8,343 nt of DNA from JBBPYA01 sp038200385 (GTDB lineage: Bacteria > Actinomycetota > Actinomycetes > Mycobacteriales > Geodermatophilaceae), in contig JBBPYA010000202.1 in assembly GCA_038200385.1 (NCBI GenBank), positions 1 through 8,343 on the forward strand, written 5' to 3'. Under the pieces are notes generated by a model. The model was given only the letters and a program-made list of their open reading frames with translations, searched no databases and was not told the DNA's origin. This document shows, piece by piece, positions 1 through 6,783 of this stretch (positions are counted from its first letter, which is position 1; the number at the start of each line of letters is the position of its first letter). A program made the translations under genes and the position numbers.

Positions 1-2799
1 CCGACGGCCGAGGTGCTCGTCGAGGAGAGCGTGCTGGGCTGGAAGGAGTACGAGCTGGAGCTGATGCGCGACCGCAACGACAACGTCGTCGTCGTCTGCT
101 CCATCGAGAACATCGACGCGATGGGGGTGCACACCGGGGACAGCATGACCGTGGCGCCGGCGATGACGCTGACCGACCGCGAGTACCAGCAGATGCGTGA
201 CGTGGCCATCGACGTCTTGCGCGCGGTGGGCGTGGACACCGGCGGTTGCAACATCCAGTTCGCCGTCCATCCCGGCACCGGGCGGCTGGTCGTGATCGAG
301 ATGAATCCCCGGGTGTCCCGGTCCAGTGCGTTGGCGTCCAAGGCGACCGGCTTCCCGATCGCAAAGATCGCGGCCCGGCTGGCGATCGGCTACACCCTCG
401 ACGAGATCAGGAACGACATCACCACGCTCGGGGGGACACCCCCCGAGTCCCCCCCGAGACCCATCACCACGCTCGGGGGGACACCCCCCGAGTCCCCCCC
501 GCGCCACACCTGCGCTGCCTTCGAGCCGGCGCTGGACTACGTGGTGGTCAAGGCGCCGCGGTTCGCCTTTGAGAAGTTCCCCGGCGCGGACACCGAGCTG
601 ACGACGACGATGAAGTCCGTCGGCGAGGTGATGGCCATCGGCCGCAACTTCACCGAGGCACTGCTCAAGGCGCTGCGCTCGCTGGAGACCGGCACCGCGG
701 GGTTCTGGACCGGTCCCGACCCGGCCGACGCCACCGTTGAGTCGACCTTGGCCGGGCTGACCCGCCCGACCGAGGGGCGGGTGTACGACGTGGAACGAGC
801 GCTGCGACTCGGTGCCGAGGTGGCGCAGGTCGCCGCGGCGTCGGGCTGGGACCCGTGGTTCGTGGACCAGATCGCATCCCTGGTGGAGCTGCGCGCCGAA
901 CTGGAGGCCGCGCCGTCCCTGGACGCCGCCGTGCTGCGCCGGGCCAAGCGGGCCGGCTGCTCGGACCGCCAGATCGCGGCGCTGCGCCCGGAGTTCGCCG
1001 GCGAGGACGGGGTGCGCAACCTGCGCCACCGGCTTGGCATCCGCCCGGTCTTCAAGACGGTGGACACCTGCGCGGCGGAGTTCGCCGCCACCACGCCGTA
1101 CCACTACTCCAGCTACGACGAGGAGTCCGAGGTGCTGCCGCGCAGCCGGCCGGCGGTGCTGATCCTGGGCAGCGGACCGAACCGGATCGGGCAGGGCATC
1201 GAGTTTGACTACTCGTGCGTGCACGCGGCGCAGGCGCTGCGCGCGTCCGACGTGGAGACCGTGATGGTCAACTGCAATCCGGAGACGGTCTCCACCGACT
1301 ACGACACTGCCGATCGGCTGTACTTCGAGCCGCTCACGTTCGAGGACGTGCTGGAAGTGGTCGCGGCCGAGCGGGCCGCCGGACCCTTGCTCGGTGTGAT
1401 CTGCCAGCTCGGCGGGCAGACCCCGCTGCGGCTGGCCCAGCGGCTCAAGGACGCCGGAGTCCCGGTGCTAGGAACCCAGCCGGAGGCCATCCACCTGGCC
1501 GAGGAGCGTGGCGCGTTCGGCCGGCTGCTCACCGAGGCCGGGCTGCCGGCACCGCGGCACGGCACGGCGGTGTCCTACGACGAAGCCGCTGCGATCTCGG
1601 CGTCCATCGGCTACCCGGTCCTGGTGCGACCGTCGTACGTCCTCGGTGGTCGCGGCATGGAGATCGTGTACGACGACGCCAGCCTGGAGGCCTACATCGG
1701 CAAGGCCACCGAGGTCAGCCCCGAACATCCGGTGCTCGTGGACCGCTTCCTCGAGGACGCGATCGAGATCGACGTGGACGCGCTCTACGACGGGGCGCAG
1801 CTCTACCTCGGTGGCGTCATGGACCACATCGAGGAGGCCGGCATCCACTCCGGCGACTCCGCGTGCGCGCTGCCCCCGATCACCCTCGGCACCGGCGAGA
1901 TCGAGCGGATCCGGGAATCCACCCGGCGGATCGCCGAGCTGGTCGGCGTGCGCGGCCTGCTCAACGTGCAGTTCGCGCTCAAGGACGACGTGCTCTACGT
2001 CCTGGAGGCCAATCCCCGCGCCTCCCGGACGGTGCCGTTCGTGTCCAAGGCGACCGCGGTCCCGCTGGCCAAGGCCGCCGCCCGGATCGCGCTGGGCGCG
2101 ACCGTCGAGCAGCTGCGGGGCAGCGGGTTGCTGCCGGCCACCGGCGACGGGGGTGACCTGCCGTGGGACGCCCCGATCGCGGTCAAGGAGGCGGTCCTGC
2201 CGTTCCACCGGTTCCGGACCGTCGACGGGCACGGCGTGGACACCGTGCTCGGGCCGGAGATGAAGTCCACCGGCGAGGTGATGGGCATCGACGCGGTCTT
2301 CGGTACGGCGTTCGCCAAGTCGCAGGCCGCGGCGTACGGCTCGCTGCCGACGTCGGGGACGGTGTTCGTGAGCCTGGCCAACCGGGACAAGCGTTCGGCC
2401 ATCTTCCCGGTGAAGCGGCTGGCCGACCTCGGTTTCGCGGTGCTCGCCACCGAGGGCACCGCGCAGGTGTTGCGCCGCAACGGGGTCGACGCGCAGGTGG
2501 TGCGGAAGTTCAGCGACGGTCCCGGGAACTGCGTCGAGCGGATCCTCGCCGGCGACATCGCGATGGTCGTCAACACCCCGTTCGGGGCGCCAGGCAACGC
2601 CGGACCGCGGCTGGACGGGTACGAGATCCGCACCGCCGCGGTGACCGTCGGGATCCCGTGCATCACCACGATCCAGGGGGCGGCGGCCGCCGTGCAGGGC
2701 ATCGAGGCGCTCCTGGCCGGCCGGGTCGGCGTACGCCCGCTGCAGGACCTGCACGAGACGCTGCGGGCCTACCGCGCCGGGACGGCGACCGGCCCGTGA
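1..2799 (+). CDS. carB: Carbamoyl-phosphate synthase large subunit (5'-truncated by window edge)
   Basis: Large subunit of carbamoyl-phosphate synthase, which makes carbamoyl phosphate from bicarbonate, two ATP and ammonia channelled from the CarA glutaminase, for pyrimidine and arginine synthesis. The reading frame is open from base 1 and ends at TGA 2797-2799, giving 932 residues; by recalled alignment to E. coli CarB about 200 N-terminal residues are missing. The first ATP-grasp half keeps the metal/ATP motif EMNPRVSRSS (E100, N102, R104). The second half begins at about residue 385 (GSGPNRIGQGIEFDY) and keeps EANPRASR (E669, N671, R673). The C-terminal allosteric MGS-like domain has ATEGTA (816-821) and VVNTPFG, the region that binds UMP/IMP/ornithine in E. 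coli. Oddity: residues 140-169 are a duplicated 15-residue Pro/Gly-rich insertion (separate entry) between NDI and CAAFEP, where relatives have only a few residues. The frame is intact, so the gene is probably functional. Its stop overlaps the pyrK start. Confidence 0.97.
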   Translation, partial: PTAEVLVEESVLGWKEYELELMRDRNDNVVVVCSIENIDAMGVHTGDSMTVAPAMTLTDREYQQMRDVAIDVLRAVGVDTGGCNIQFAVHPGTGRLVVIEMNPRVSRSSALASKATGFPIAKIAARLAIGYTLDEIRNDITTLGGTPPESPPRPITTLGGTPPESPPRHTCAAFEPALDYVVVKAPRFAFEKFPGADTELTTTMKSVGEVMAIGRNFTEALLKALRSLETGTAGFWTGPDPADATVESTLAGLTRPTEGRVYDVERALRLGAEVAQVAAASGWDPWFVDQIASLVELRAELEAAPSLDAAVLRRAKRAGCSDRQIAALRPEFAGEDGVRNLRHRLGIRPVFKTVDTCAAEFAATTPYHYSSYDEESEVLPRSRPAVLILGSGPNRIGQGIEFDYSCVHAAQALRASDVETVMVNCNPETVSTDYDTADRLYFEPLTFEDVLEVVAAERAAGPLLGVICQLGGQTPLRLAQRLKDAGVPVLGTQPEAIHLAEERGAFGRLLTEAGLPAPRHGTAVSYDEAAAISASIGYPVLVRPSYVLGGRGMEIVYDDASLEAYIGKATEVSPEHPVLVDRFLEDAIEIDVDALYDGAQLYLGGVMDHIEEAGIHSGDSACALPPITLGTGEIERIRESTRRIAELVGVRGLLNVQFALKDDVLYVLEANPRASRTVPFVSKATAVPLAKAAARIALGATVEQLRGSGLLPATGDGGDLPWDAPIAVKEAVLPFHRFRTVDGHGVDTVLGPEMKSTGEVMGIDAVFGTAFAKSQAAAYGSLPTSGTVFVSLANRDKRSAIFPVKRLADLGFAVLATEGTAQVLRRNGVDAQVVRKFSDGPGNCVERILAGDIAMVVNTPFGAPGNAGPRLDGYEIRTAAVTVGIPCITTIQGAAAAVQGIEALLAGRVGVRPLQDLHETLRAYRAGTATGP
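417..507 (+). repeat. In-frame tandem 45-bp palindromic repeat inside carB
   Basis: Two tandem copies of a 45-bp unit (418-462 and 463-507). Bases 417-456 and 462-501 are identical, and the last six bases of each unit differ at three positions. Each copy contains a perfect inverted repeat with arms CTCGGGGGG and CCCCCCGAG around an ACA loop (427-447 and 472-492), followed by a run of seven C. A 45-bp period is 15 codons, so the frame is kept: each unit encodes ITTLGGTPPESPPR plus P or H. E. coli and M. tuberculosis CarB, as I recall them, go almost directly from NDIT to the (S/A/C)FEP segment, so about 25-27 residues look inserted. The 172-residue offset of the second ATP-grasp motif to E. 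coli, against 199 for the first, agrees with roughly 27 extra residues, though other indels lie between. Seen: the repeat, palindrome and frame. Inferred: a mobile or spreading palindromic element later duplicated in place. Confidence 0.9.
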
Positions 2800-3644
2800 C
2801 CCCGTCCCAGGTCGACGCGCGGCTCGTCGGCAACGACCCGGCCGGGGCCTACCGGCTGCTCACCCTGCACGCGCCCGCGGTGGCCGGCGCCGCCGAACCG
2901 GGACAGTTCGTCGCGCTCGCCGTCGGAGGACCGGACAGCGCGCTGCTGCTGCGCAGGTCCTTCGCGCTGTACACCGCCGACCCCGATCAGGGCCTGATCG
3001 GCATCGTGGTCGCCGAGCACGGGGCCGGGACCGCCTGGCTGGTCCGGGCGCCGGTCGGGACCACGCTGGACGTCGTCGGGCCGCTGGGCCGCCCGTTCCG
3101 GTTGCCGTCCGCGCCCTGCCCCGCGGTGCTGGTCGCCGGTGGCTACGGCAGCGCCCCGATGTTCGAACTCGGCCGCCGGCTGCGGGCGCTTGGCGGGGCC
3201 GTTCACCTGGTACTGGGCGCGGCCGCGGCGCCGCGGTTGTTCGGGCTGGCCGAGGCCACGGACGTTGCGGACTCGGTGACCGTGCGGACCGACGACGGGT
3301 CCGCTGGTCGGCGCGGCCTGGTGACCGACGGGTTGGGCGAGCTGATCGAGCGCACCCGGGCCCGGCAGGTGTACGCCTGTGGGCCGATGGCGATGCTGCA
3401 GGCCGTCGCGGAGGTGTCCGCCGCCTGCGGGATACCGGCACAGGTTGCCGTCGAGGAGTCGATGGCCTGCGGGATCGGTGTGTGCATGACGTGCGTGCTG
3501 CCCGTCGTCGGGGCCGACGGGCGGTCCCGCATGGTGCGCAGCTGCGCCGAGGGCCCCGTCTTCGATGCCGACCGGGTGCGGTGGAAGGACGTCGGGACCC
3601 TGCCGGCCGACGTGCTGGGCGCGGAGGCGATGGGATGGCACTGA
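2796..3644 (+). CDS. pyrK: Dihydroorotate dehydrogenase B electron-transfer subunit
   Basis: 282-residue iron-sulphur flavoprotein that passes electrons from the PyrD FMN to NAD+ in class 1B dihydroorotate dehydrogenase, in the cytoplasm. The order is that of the ferredoxin-reductase-like family. An N-terminal FAD-binding barrel carries RRSFALY (53-59). The NAD-binding domain carries GGYGSAP (115-121) and YACGPMAML (from 193). The C-terminal [2Fe-2S] site has four cysteines, C225, C230, C233 and C250, in a C-x4-C-x2-C-x16-C spacing within ACGIGVCMTC and RSCAEGPVF, as in PyrK. Length is slightly above the roughly 256 residues of B. subtilis PyrK. The start is the GTG at 2796, whose bases overlap the carB TGA (GTGA). 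No strong Shine-Dalgarno is seen, so coupling to carB is likely. The pyrD start lies inside its 3' end. A generic oxidoreductase is the alternative, but the adjacent class 1 pyrD makes PyrK by far the best reading. Confidence 0.93.
   Translation: MTPSQVDARLVGNDPAGAYRLLTLHAPAVAGAAEPGQFVALAVGGPDSALLLRRSFALYTADPDQGLIGIVVAEHGAGTAWLVRAPVGTTLDVVGPLGRPFRLPSAPCPAVLVAGGYGSAPMFELGRRLRALGGAVHLVLGAAAAPRLFGLAEATDVADSVTVRTDDGSAGRRGLVTDGLGELIERTRARQVYACGPMAMLQAVAEVSAACGIPAQVAVEESMACGIGVCMTCVLPVVGADGRSRMVRSCAEGPVFDADRVRWKDVGTLPADVLGAEAMGWH
3623..3627 (+). promoter_or_regulatory. Shine-Dalgarno for pyrD
   Basis: GGAGG lies inside the end of pyrK, 7 nt before ATG 3635. It fixes that ATG as the pyrD start in preference to the nearby ATG at 3630, which is in the pyrK frame. 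Confidence 0.75.
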
Positions 3645-4579
3645 CGTCAACCGCGGTGGACCTGGCCACCGTGCTCGCCGGGGTCGCGCTGCCGAACCCG
3701 GTGCTCACCGCGTCGGGGTGCGCGGCAGCCGGCCGCGAGCTGGCGCCCTACCTGGACCCGGCCGAGCTCGGTGCGGTCGTGACGAAGTCGGTGATGCTGC
3801 GGGCCCGCTCCGGCCGGGCCACGCCGCGGATGGCCGAGACCCCGAGCGGCATGCTCAACTCGATCGGCCTGCAGGGACCGGGGATCGAGGCGTTCCTCGC
3901 CGACGACCTGCCGTGGTTGGCCGCCCGCGGTGCCCGGGCGGTGGTCAGCATCGCCGGGGGCAGCGTCGCGGAGTTCGCCGAGCTGGCCGGCCGGCTCGCC
4001 GGCGCGCCGGGCCTGGCGCTGATCGAGGCGAACATCTCCTGCCCCAACGTGGCCTCCCGCGGCCAGGTCTTCGCCTGCGACCCTGCCGCGGCGGCTGACG
4101 TCGTCGCCGCGGTCACCGCCGCCGCCGACGTCCCGGTGCTGGCCAAGCTGTCCCCGGACGTCACCGACATCGTGTCGATCGCCCGGGCCTGCGTCGCCGC
4201 CGGTGCGGCCGGGCTGTCGATGGTCAACACGTTGCTGGGCATGGTCATCGACACCGACTCCCTGCGTCCGGTGCTGGCCGGGATCACCGGCGGGCTGTCC
4301 GGGCCGGCGATCCGCCCGGTGGCGGTGCGCTGCGTGTGGCAGGTCCACCAGGCGCTGCCCGAGGTACCCATCCTGGGGATGGGTGGGATCCGGTCCGGCC
4401 GGGACGCGCTGCAGTTCCTGCTCGCCGGGGCCAGCGCGGTCTCGGTCGGTACGGCGGTGTTCCACGACCCTTCCGCACCGGCCCGGGTGCTTCGCGAGCT
4501 GCGCGCCGACCTCGCCCGGCTCGGGTTCACCCGGGTGTCCGGTGTCGTCGGGCTGGCCCATCGCGACGGCGGTCGATGA
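3635..4579 (+). CDS. pyrD: Dihydroorotate dehydrogenase, class 1B catalytic subunit
   Basis: 314-residue FMN enzyme that oxidises dihydroorotate to orotate; with PyrK it forms the NAD+-linked class 1B heterotetramer. Seen: K51-S52 in VVTKSV, the class 1 signature AETPSGMLNSIGLQ with N75, and NISCPNV with C136, the catalytic base of class 1 enzymes (class 2 has Ser here). K171 sits in LAKLSPDV, then come MVNTLLGM, GGLSGPAIRP and the phosphate-binding GMGGIRSG (from 248). There is no N-terminal membrane helix, unlike class 2 enzymes, so it should be soluble. ATG 3635 is preceded by GGAGG and overlaps pyrK by 10 nt; its TGA overlaps the pyrF ATG. Cys136 plus the adjacent pyrK exclude class 2 and make class 1A unlikely. 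Length is typical of the family (about 305-315). Confidence 0.95.
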   Translation: MALTSTAVDLATVLAGVALPNPVLTASGCAAAGRELAPYLDPAELGAVVTKSVMLRARSGRATPRMAETPSGMLNSIGLQGPGIEAFLADDLPWLAARGARAVVSIAGGSVAEFAELAGRLAGAPGLALIEANISCPNVASRGQVFACDPAAAADVVAAVTAAADVPVLAKLSPDVTDIVSIARACVAAGAAGLSMVNTLLGMVIDTDSLRPVLAGITGGLSGPAIRPVAVRCVWQVHQALPEVPILGMGGIRSGRDALQFLLAGASAVSVGTAVFHDPSAPARVLRELRADLARLGFTRVSGVVGLAHRDGGR

Positions 4580-5421
4580 GCGCCGGGCCGGCGTTCGGGG
4601 CGCGGCTGCGGGCGGTCACGGCAGCCCGCGGCTCGCTGTGCGTGGGAATCGACCCGCACCCGCAGCTGCTGGCCGGGTGGGGTCTGGCCGACGACCCGGC
4701 GGGGCTGCGCAGTTTCGCCGCGACGGTGGTGGGCACGCTCGGCGGGCAGGTGGCGGTGTTCAAGCCGCAGTCGGCGTTCTTCGAACGGCACGGCAGCCGC
4801 GGGATCGCCGTCCTGGAGGAGACCCTGGCCCTCATCCGGGAAGCCGGTGCGATCGCACTGCTGGACGTCAAACGTGGCGACATCGGCAGCACGGCGGCCG
4901 CCTACGCCTCGGCGTACCTCGACCCGGGCAGTCCGCTGGCCGCGGACGCGATCACGGCCAGCCCCTACCTCGGATGGGGCTCGCTGCGCCCGATCCTCGA
5001 CCTGGCCGCCGCGCACGGCCGCGGTGTGTTCGTGCTGGCGCTGACGTCCAATCCGGAGGGCCCGCAGGTGCAGCACGCCCGGACCGGCAGCGGGTCCACG
5101 GTGGCCCAGGAGATCCTCGATGCGGTCGCCGCGGCCAACGCCGGGACGGACCCGCTCGGCGCTGTGGGCGTCGTCGTCGGCGCGACCATCGAAGCCGGCG
5201 GGCACCGCTTCGACCACCTGAACGGCCCGATCCTGGCGCCTGGCTACGGCGCGCAGGGCGGCACGGCGACCGGTCTGCGGGAGCTGTTCGGACCGGCGCT
5301 GCCCGACGTGCTGCCGGCGACCGCACGCGGGCTGCTGCGGCTCGGACCCGACCCGGACCGGCTGCGGGCCGAGGCAGATCGGCTGCGCCGGGAGCTGTCC
5401 GACCCGAGCGCCGCGACGTGA
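4576..5421 (+). CDS. pyrF: Orotidine 5'-phosphate decarboxylase (actinobacterial/type 2 form)
   Basis: 281-residue enzyme for the last step of UMP synthesis, OMP to UMP plus CO2, in the cytoplasm. The charged catalytic network is intact: K63 in FKPQSAFFE and D97, K99, D102 in LLDVKRGDIGST, matching the Lys-Asp-Lys-Asp tetrad of the family. D26 in VGIDPHP contacts the nucleoside part. PGYGAQGG (222-229) is the phosphate-binding loop near the C terminus. The DVKRGDI form and the length (around 270-280) belong to the longer actinobacterial/myxobacterial type rather than the E. coli type of about 245 residues. ATG 4576 overlaps the pyrD stop (ATGA) with no clear Shine-Dalgarno, so it is probably translated by coupling. 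It is the last pyr gene: after it comes a 103-nt gap and an unrelated nucleoid-protein gene. Confidence 0.95.
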   Translation: MSAGPAFGARLRAVTAARGSLCVGIDPHPQLLAGWGLADDPAGLRSFAATVVGTLGGQVAVFKPQSAFFERHGSRGIAVLEETLALIREAGAIALLDVKRGDIGSTAAAYASAYLDPGSPLAADAITASPYLGWGSLRPILDLAAAHGRGVFVLALTSNPEGPQVQHARTGSGSTVAQEILDAVAAANAGTDPLGAVGVVVGATIEAGGHRFDHLNGPILAPGYGAQGGTATGLRELFGPALPDVLPATARGLLRLGPDPDRLRAEADRLRRELSDPSAAT

Positions 5422-5443
5422 CGCGCCCGGGTGCCCGCTGCGT

Positions 5444-5473
5444 TTGCCGACCATGCCGGGGGGTCGCTAGGTT
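5444..5473 (+). promoter_or_regulatory. Candidate sigma-A/HrdB-type promoter for mihF
   Basis: In the 103-nt gap after pyrF, TTGCCG (5444-5449) and TAGGTT (5468-5473) are separated by 18 nt. They fit the actinobacterial TTGnnn / TAnnnT pattern, with an expected start near 5480 and a leader of about 45 nt. Such matches can arise by chance. If real, it separates expression of mihF-gmk-rpoZ-coaBC from the pyr operon. No convincing terminator is seen after pyrF, so read-through is possible. Confidence 0.4.
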
Positions 5474-5511
5474 CGGGGTCCATCCTGACCCAACGTCTCC
5501 GCCCACTGCGT

Positions 5512-5518
5512 GAGGTGA
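5512..5518 (+). promoter_or_regulatory. Shine-Dalgarno for mihF
   Basis: GAGGTGA within 5512-5518 sits 6 nt before the GTG at 5525. It is the best ribosome-binding site in the window and fixes the short (107-residue) start for mIHF. Confidence 0.7.
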
Positions 5519-5524
5519 CCACTC

Positions 5525-5848
5525 GTGGCCTTGCCCCAGCTCTCCCCCGAACAACGCGCCGAGGCTCTGCAAAAGGCAGCCGCGGCCCGGAAGGTGCGGG
5601 CCGAGCTCAAGGATCGGCTCAAGCGGCAGGAGATGACCGTGGCCGACGTCGTGCGGCTCGGGGACAGCGACGACGTGATCGGCAAGATGCGCGTCTCCGC
5701 GGTGCTGGAGGCGTTGCCGGGACTGGGCAAGGCCCGGGCGCAGAAGATCATGGAGCGGCTGGAGATCTCACCGACCCGCCGGGTCCGAGGCCTCGGCGCG
5801 AACCAGCGGCGGGCGCTGGAGCGCGAGTTCAGCGCCAACCCTGCCTGA
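5525..5848 (+). CDS. mihF: Integration host factor, actinobacterial type (mIHF/sIHF)
   Basis: 107-residue basic nucleoid-associated protein, unrelated in fold to HU/IHF of E. coli, that binds and bends DNA. In Streptomyces and mycobacteria this family is known to compact the chromosome and to support phage integration. Seen: an N-terminal Ala/Glu/Lys/Arg-rich helix (LSPEQRAEALQKAAAARK), then the core VIGKMRVSAVLEALPGLGK. The helix-two-turn-helix/HhH-like segment is LPGLGKARAQKIMERL (64-79), with basic DNA-contacting TRRVRGLG (84-91). The length matches the Streptomyces form; M. tuberculosis has a longer N terminus. GTG 5525 follows a strong Shine-Dalgarno, and the ALPQLSPEQR opening matches Streptomyces sIHF as I recall it. 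Its position between pyrF and gmk is the conserved actinobacterial location. The stop is 4 nt before the gmk start. Confidence 0.94.
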   Translation: MALPQLSPEQRAEALQKAAAARKVRAELKDRLKRQEMTVADVVRLGDSDDVIGKMRVSAVLEALPGLGKARAQKIMERLEISPTRRVRGLGANQRRALEREFSANPA

Positions 5849-5852
5849 CCGG

Positions 5853-6419
5853 GTGCCCGCGCGGCTCACCGTCCTGTCCGGACCCTCCGGGGTCGGCAAG
5901 GGCACCGTCGTGGCCGCGCTGCGGCGGGACCACCCCGAGGTCTGGGTGTCGGTGTCGGCCACGACCCGGGCGCCGCGACCCGGGGAGACCGAGGGCGTCG
6001 AGTACCACTTCGTCAGCACTGCCCGCTTCGCCGACCTGATCGCCGCCGGGGAGTTCCTGGAGTGGGCCGATTTCGCCGGGCACCGCTACGGCACGCCACG
6101 CCGGCCGGTGCTGGACACCCTGGCCGCCGGCGTACCCGCGCTGCTGGAGATCGATCTGCAGGGGGCCCGGCAGGTGCGCGCGGCGCTGCCCGACGCGCAG
6201 CTGGTGTTCCTGACGTCGCCGAGCTGGGCCGAACTGGAGCGCCGGCTGTCCGAGCGCGGCACCGAGACCCCGGACCGGGTCTCGGCGCGACTGCAGCGGG
6301 CCCGGGTGGAGCTGGCCGCCCGCAGCGAGTTCGACGTGGTGGTGTGCAACGACGATGCGTCCCGGGCCGCCGCGGAGTTGGTACAGTTGCTCCGACATCC
6401 CCGGAAAGGTCCGGGTTGA
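5853..6419 (+). CDS. gmk: Guanylate kinase
   Basis: 188-residue cytoplasmic P-loop kinase converting GMP plus ATP to GDP plus ADP, needed for GTP/dGTP supply and for recovery of GMP. Seen: P-loop GPSGVGKGT (10-18); GMP-binding segment SVSATTRAPRPGE (33-45) followed by GVEYHF; EWADFAGHRYGTPR; EIDLQGARQVR (Walker-B-like); and the lid SERGTETPDRVSARLQRA. It is somewhat shorter than E. coli or M. tuberculosis Gmk (around 207), mainly through compact termini. The start GTG 5853 is only 4 nt after the mihF stop and has no real Shine-Dalgarno, suggesting coupling to mihF. The P-loop follows directly (RLTVLSGPSG), so no upstream start is needed. It lies in the usual gmk-rpoZ pair. Confidence 0.95.
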   Translation: MPARLTVLSGPSGVGKGTVVAALRRDHPEVWVSVSATTRAPRPGETEGVEYHFVSTARFADLIAAGEFLEWADFAGHRYGTPRRPVLDTLAAGVPALLEIDLQGARQVRAALPDAQLVFLTSPSWAELERRLSERGTETPDRVSARLQRARVELAARSEFDVVVCNDDASRAAAELVQLLRHPRKGPG

Positions 6420-6509
6420 GTGCTGTGCACCGCGGGCAGCTCGGTACGTCGAGCCACCCGGCGCAGCACCGGTCGAGCCGAACGCCGCAACGAAGAGAGC
6501 TGGTCACCT

Positions 6510-6773
6510 GTGTCCGGAGTCGCCGCCGCCCCCGAGGGCATCACCAACCCGCCGATCGACGAGCTGCTGGACCGGACCACGTCGAAGTACGCGCTGGTGA
6601 TCTACGCCGCCAAGCGGGCCCGGCAGATCAACGCCTACTACAGCCAGCTCGGCGAGGGCCTCCTGGAGTACGTGGGCCCGCTGGTGCCCACCGCGCCGCA
6701 GGAGAAGCCGCTGTCCATCGCGCTGCGCGAGATCAACGACGGGCTGCTGACCCACGAACCGGGCGAGGTCTGA
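6510..6773 (+). CDS. rpoZ: RNA polymerase omega subunit
   Basis: 87-residue omega subunit that helps beta-prime fold and assemble into RNA polymerase. Seen: the actinobacterial signature ITNPPIDELL (11-20), the conserved core SKYALVIYAAKRARQIN (25-41), NAYYSQLGEGLLEYVGPLV and EKPLSIALREINDGLL. GTG 6510 is chosen as the start because the protein then begins MSGVAAAPEGITNPP like Streptomyces omega. A purine-rich GAAGAGAG (6492-6499) lies about 10 nt upstream. The frame is open back to the gmk stop, but those residues (VRRATRRSTGRAERR) are unlike any omega N terminus I know. The 90-nt gap after gmk shows no clear promoter or terminator. coaBC follows 10 nt after the stop. Confidence 0.95.
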   Translation: MSGVAAAPEGITNPPIDELLDRTTSKYALVIYAAKRARQINAYYSQLGEGLLEYVGPLVPTAPQEKPLSIALREINDGLLTHEPGEV

Positions 6774-6783
6774 CCCGGCCGCG

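Noticed and set aside
417..507. carB as a broken gene or the repeats as a CRISPR array
   Set aside because: The insertion keeps the frame and all catalytic motifs on both sides are intact. The 45-bp units abut with no spacers and there are only two, so this is neither a pseudogene nor a CRISPR.
1468..2754. Long minus-strand open frame opposite carB (428 codons)
   Set aside because: Antisense to a certain carB; the translation is low-complexity Arg/Gly/Val/His-rich with no recognisable motif, a usual artefact of high GC codon use.
5422..5440. Terminator hairpin just after pyrF
   Set aside because: Only a 4-bp CGGG/CCCG pairing with a 2-nt loop and no T-run; too weak to call.
3748..5454. Minus-strand open frame of 568 codons opposite pyrD and pyrF
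   Set aside because: Spans two well-supported plus-strand genes, shows no family motif and has the biased composition of a shadow frame.
6382..6387. TACAGT as a -10 element for rpoZ within the end of gmk
   Set aside because: It fits TAnnnT but there is no -35-like hexamer at the right distance (only GC-rich sequence), so it is not above chance.
6420..6509. Longer rpoZ start directly after the gmk stop
   Set aside because: The extra residues are Arg/Ser-rich and unlike omega N termini; GTG 6510 gives the expected MSG...ITNPPIDELL opening with a purine-rich site upstream.
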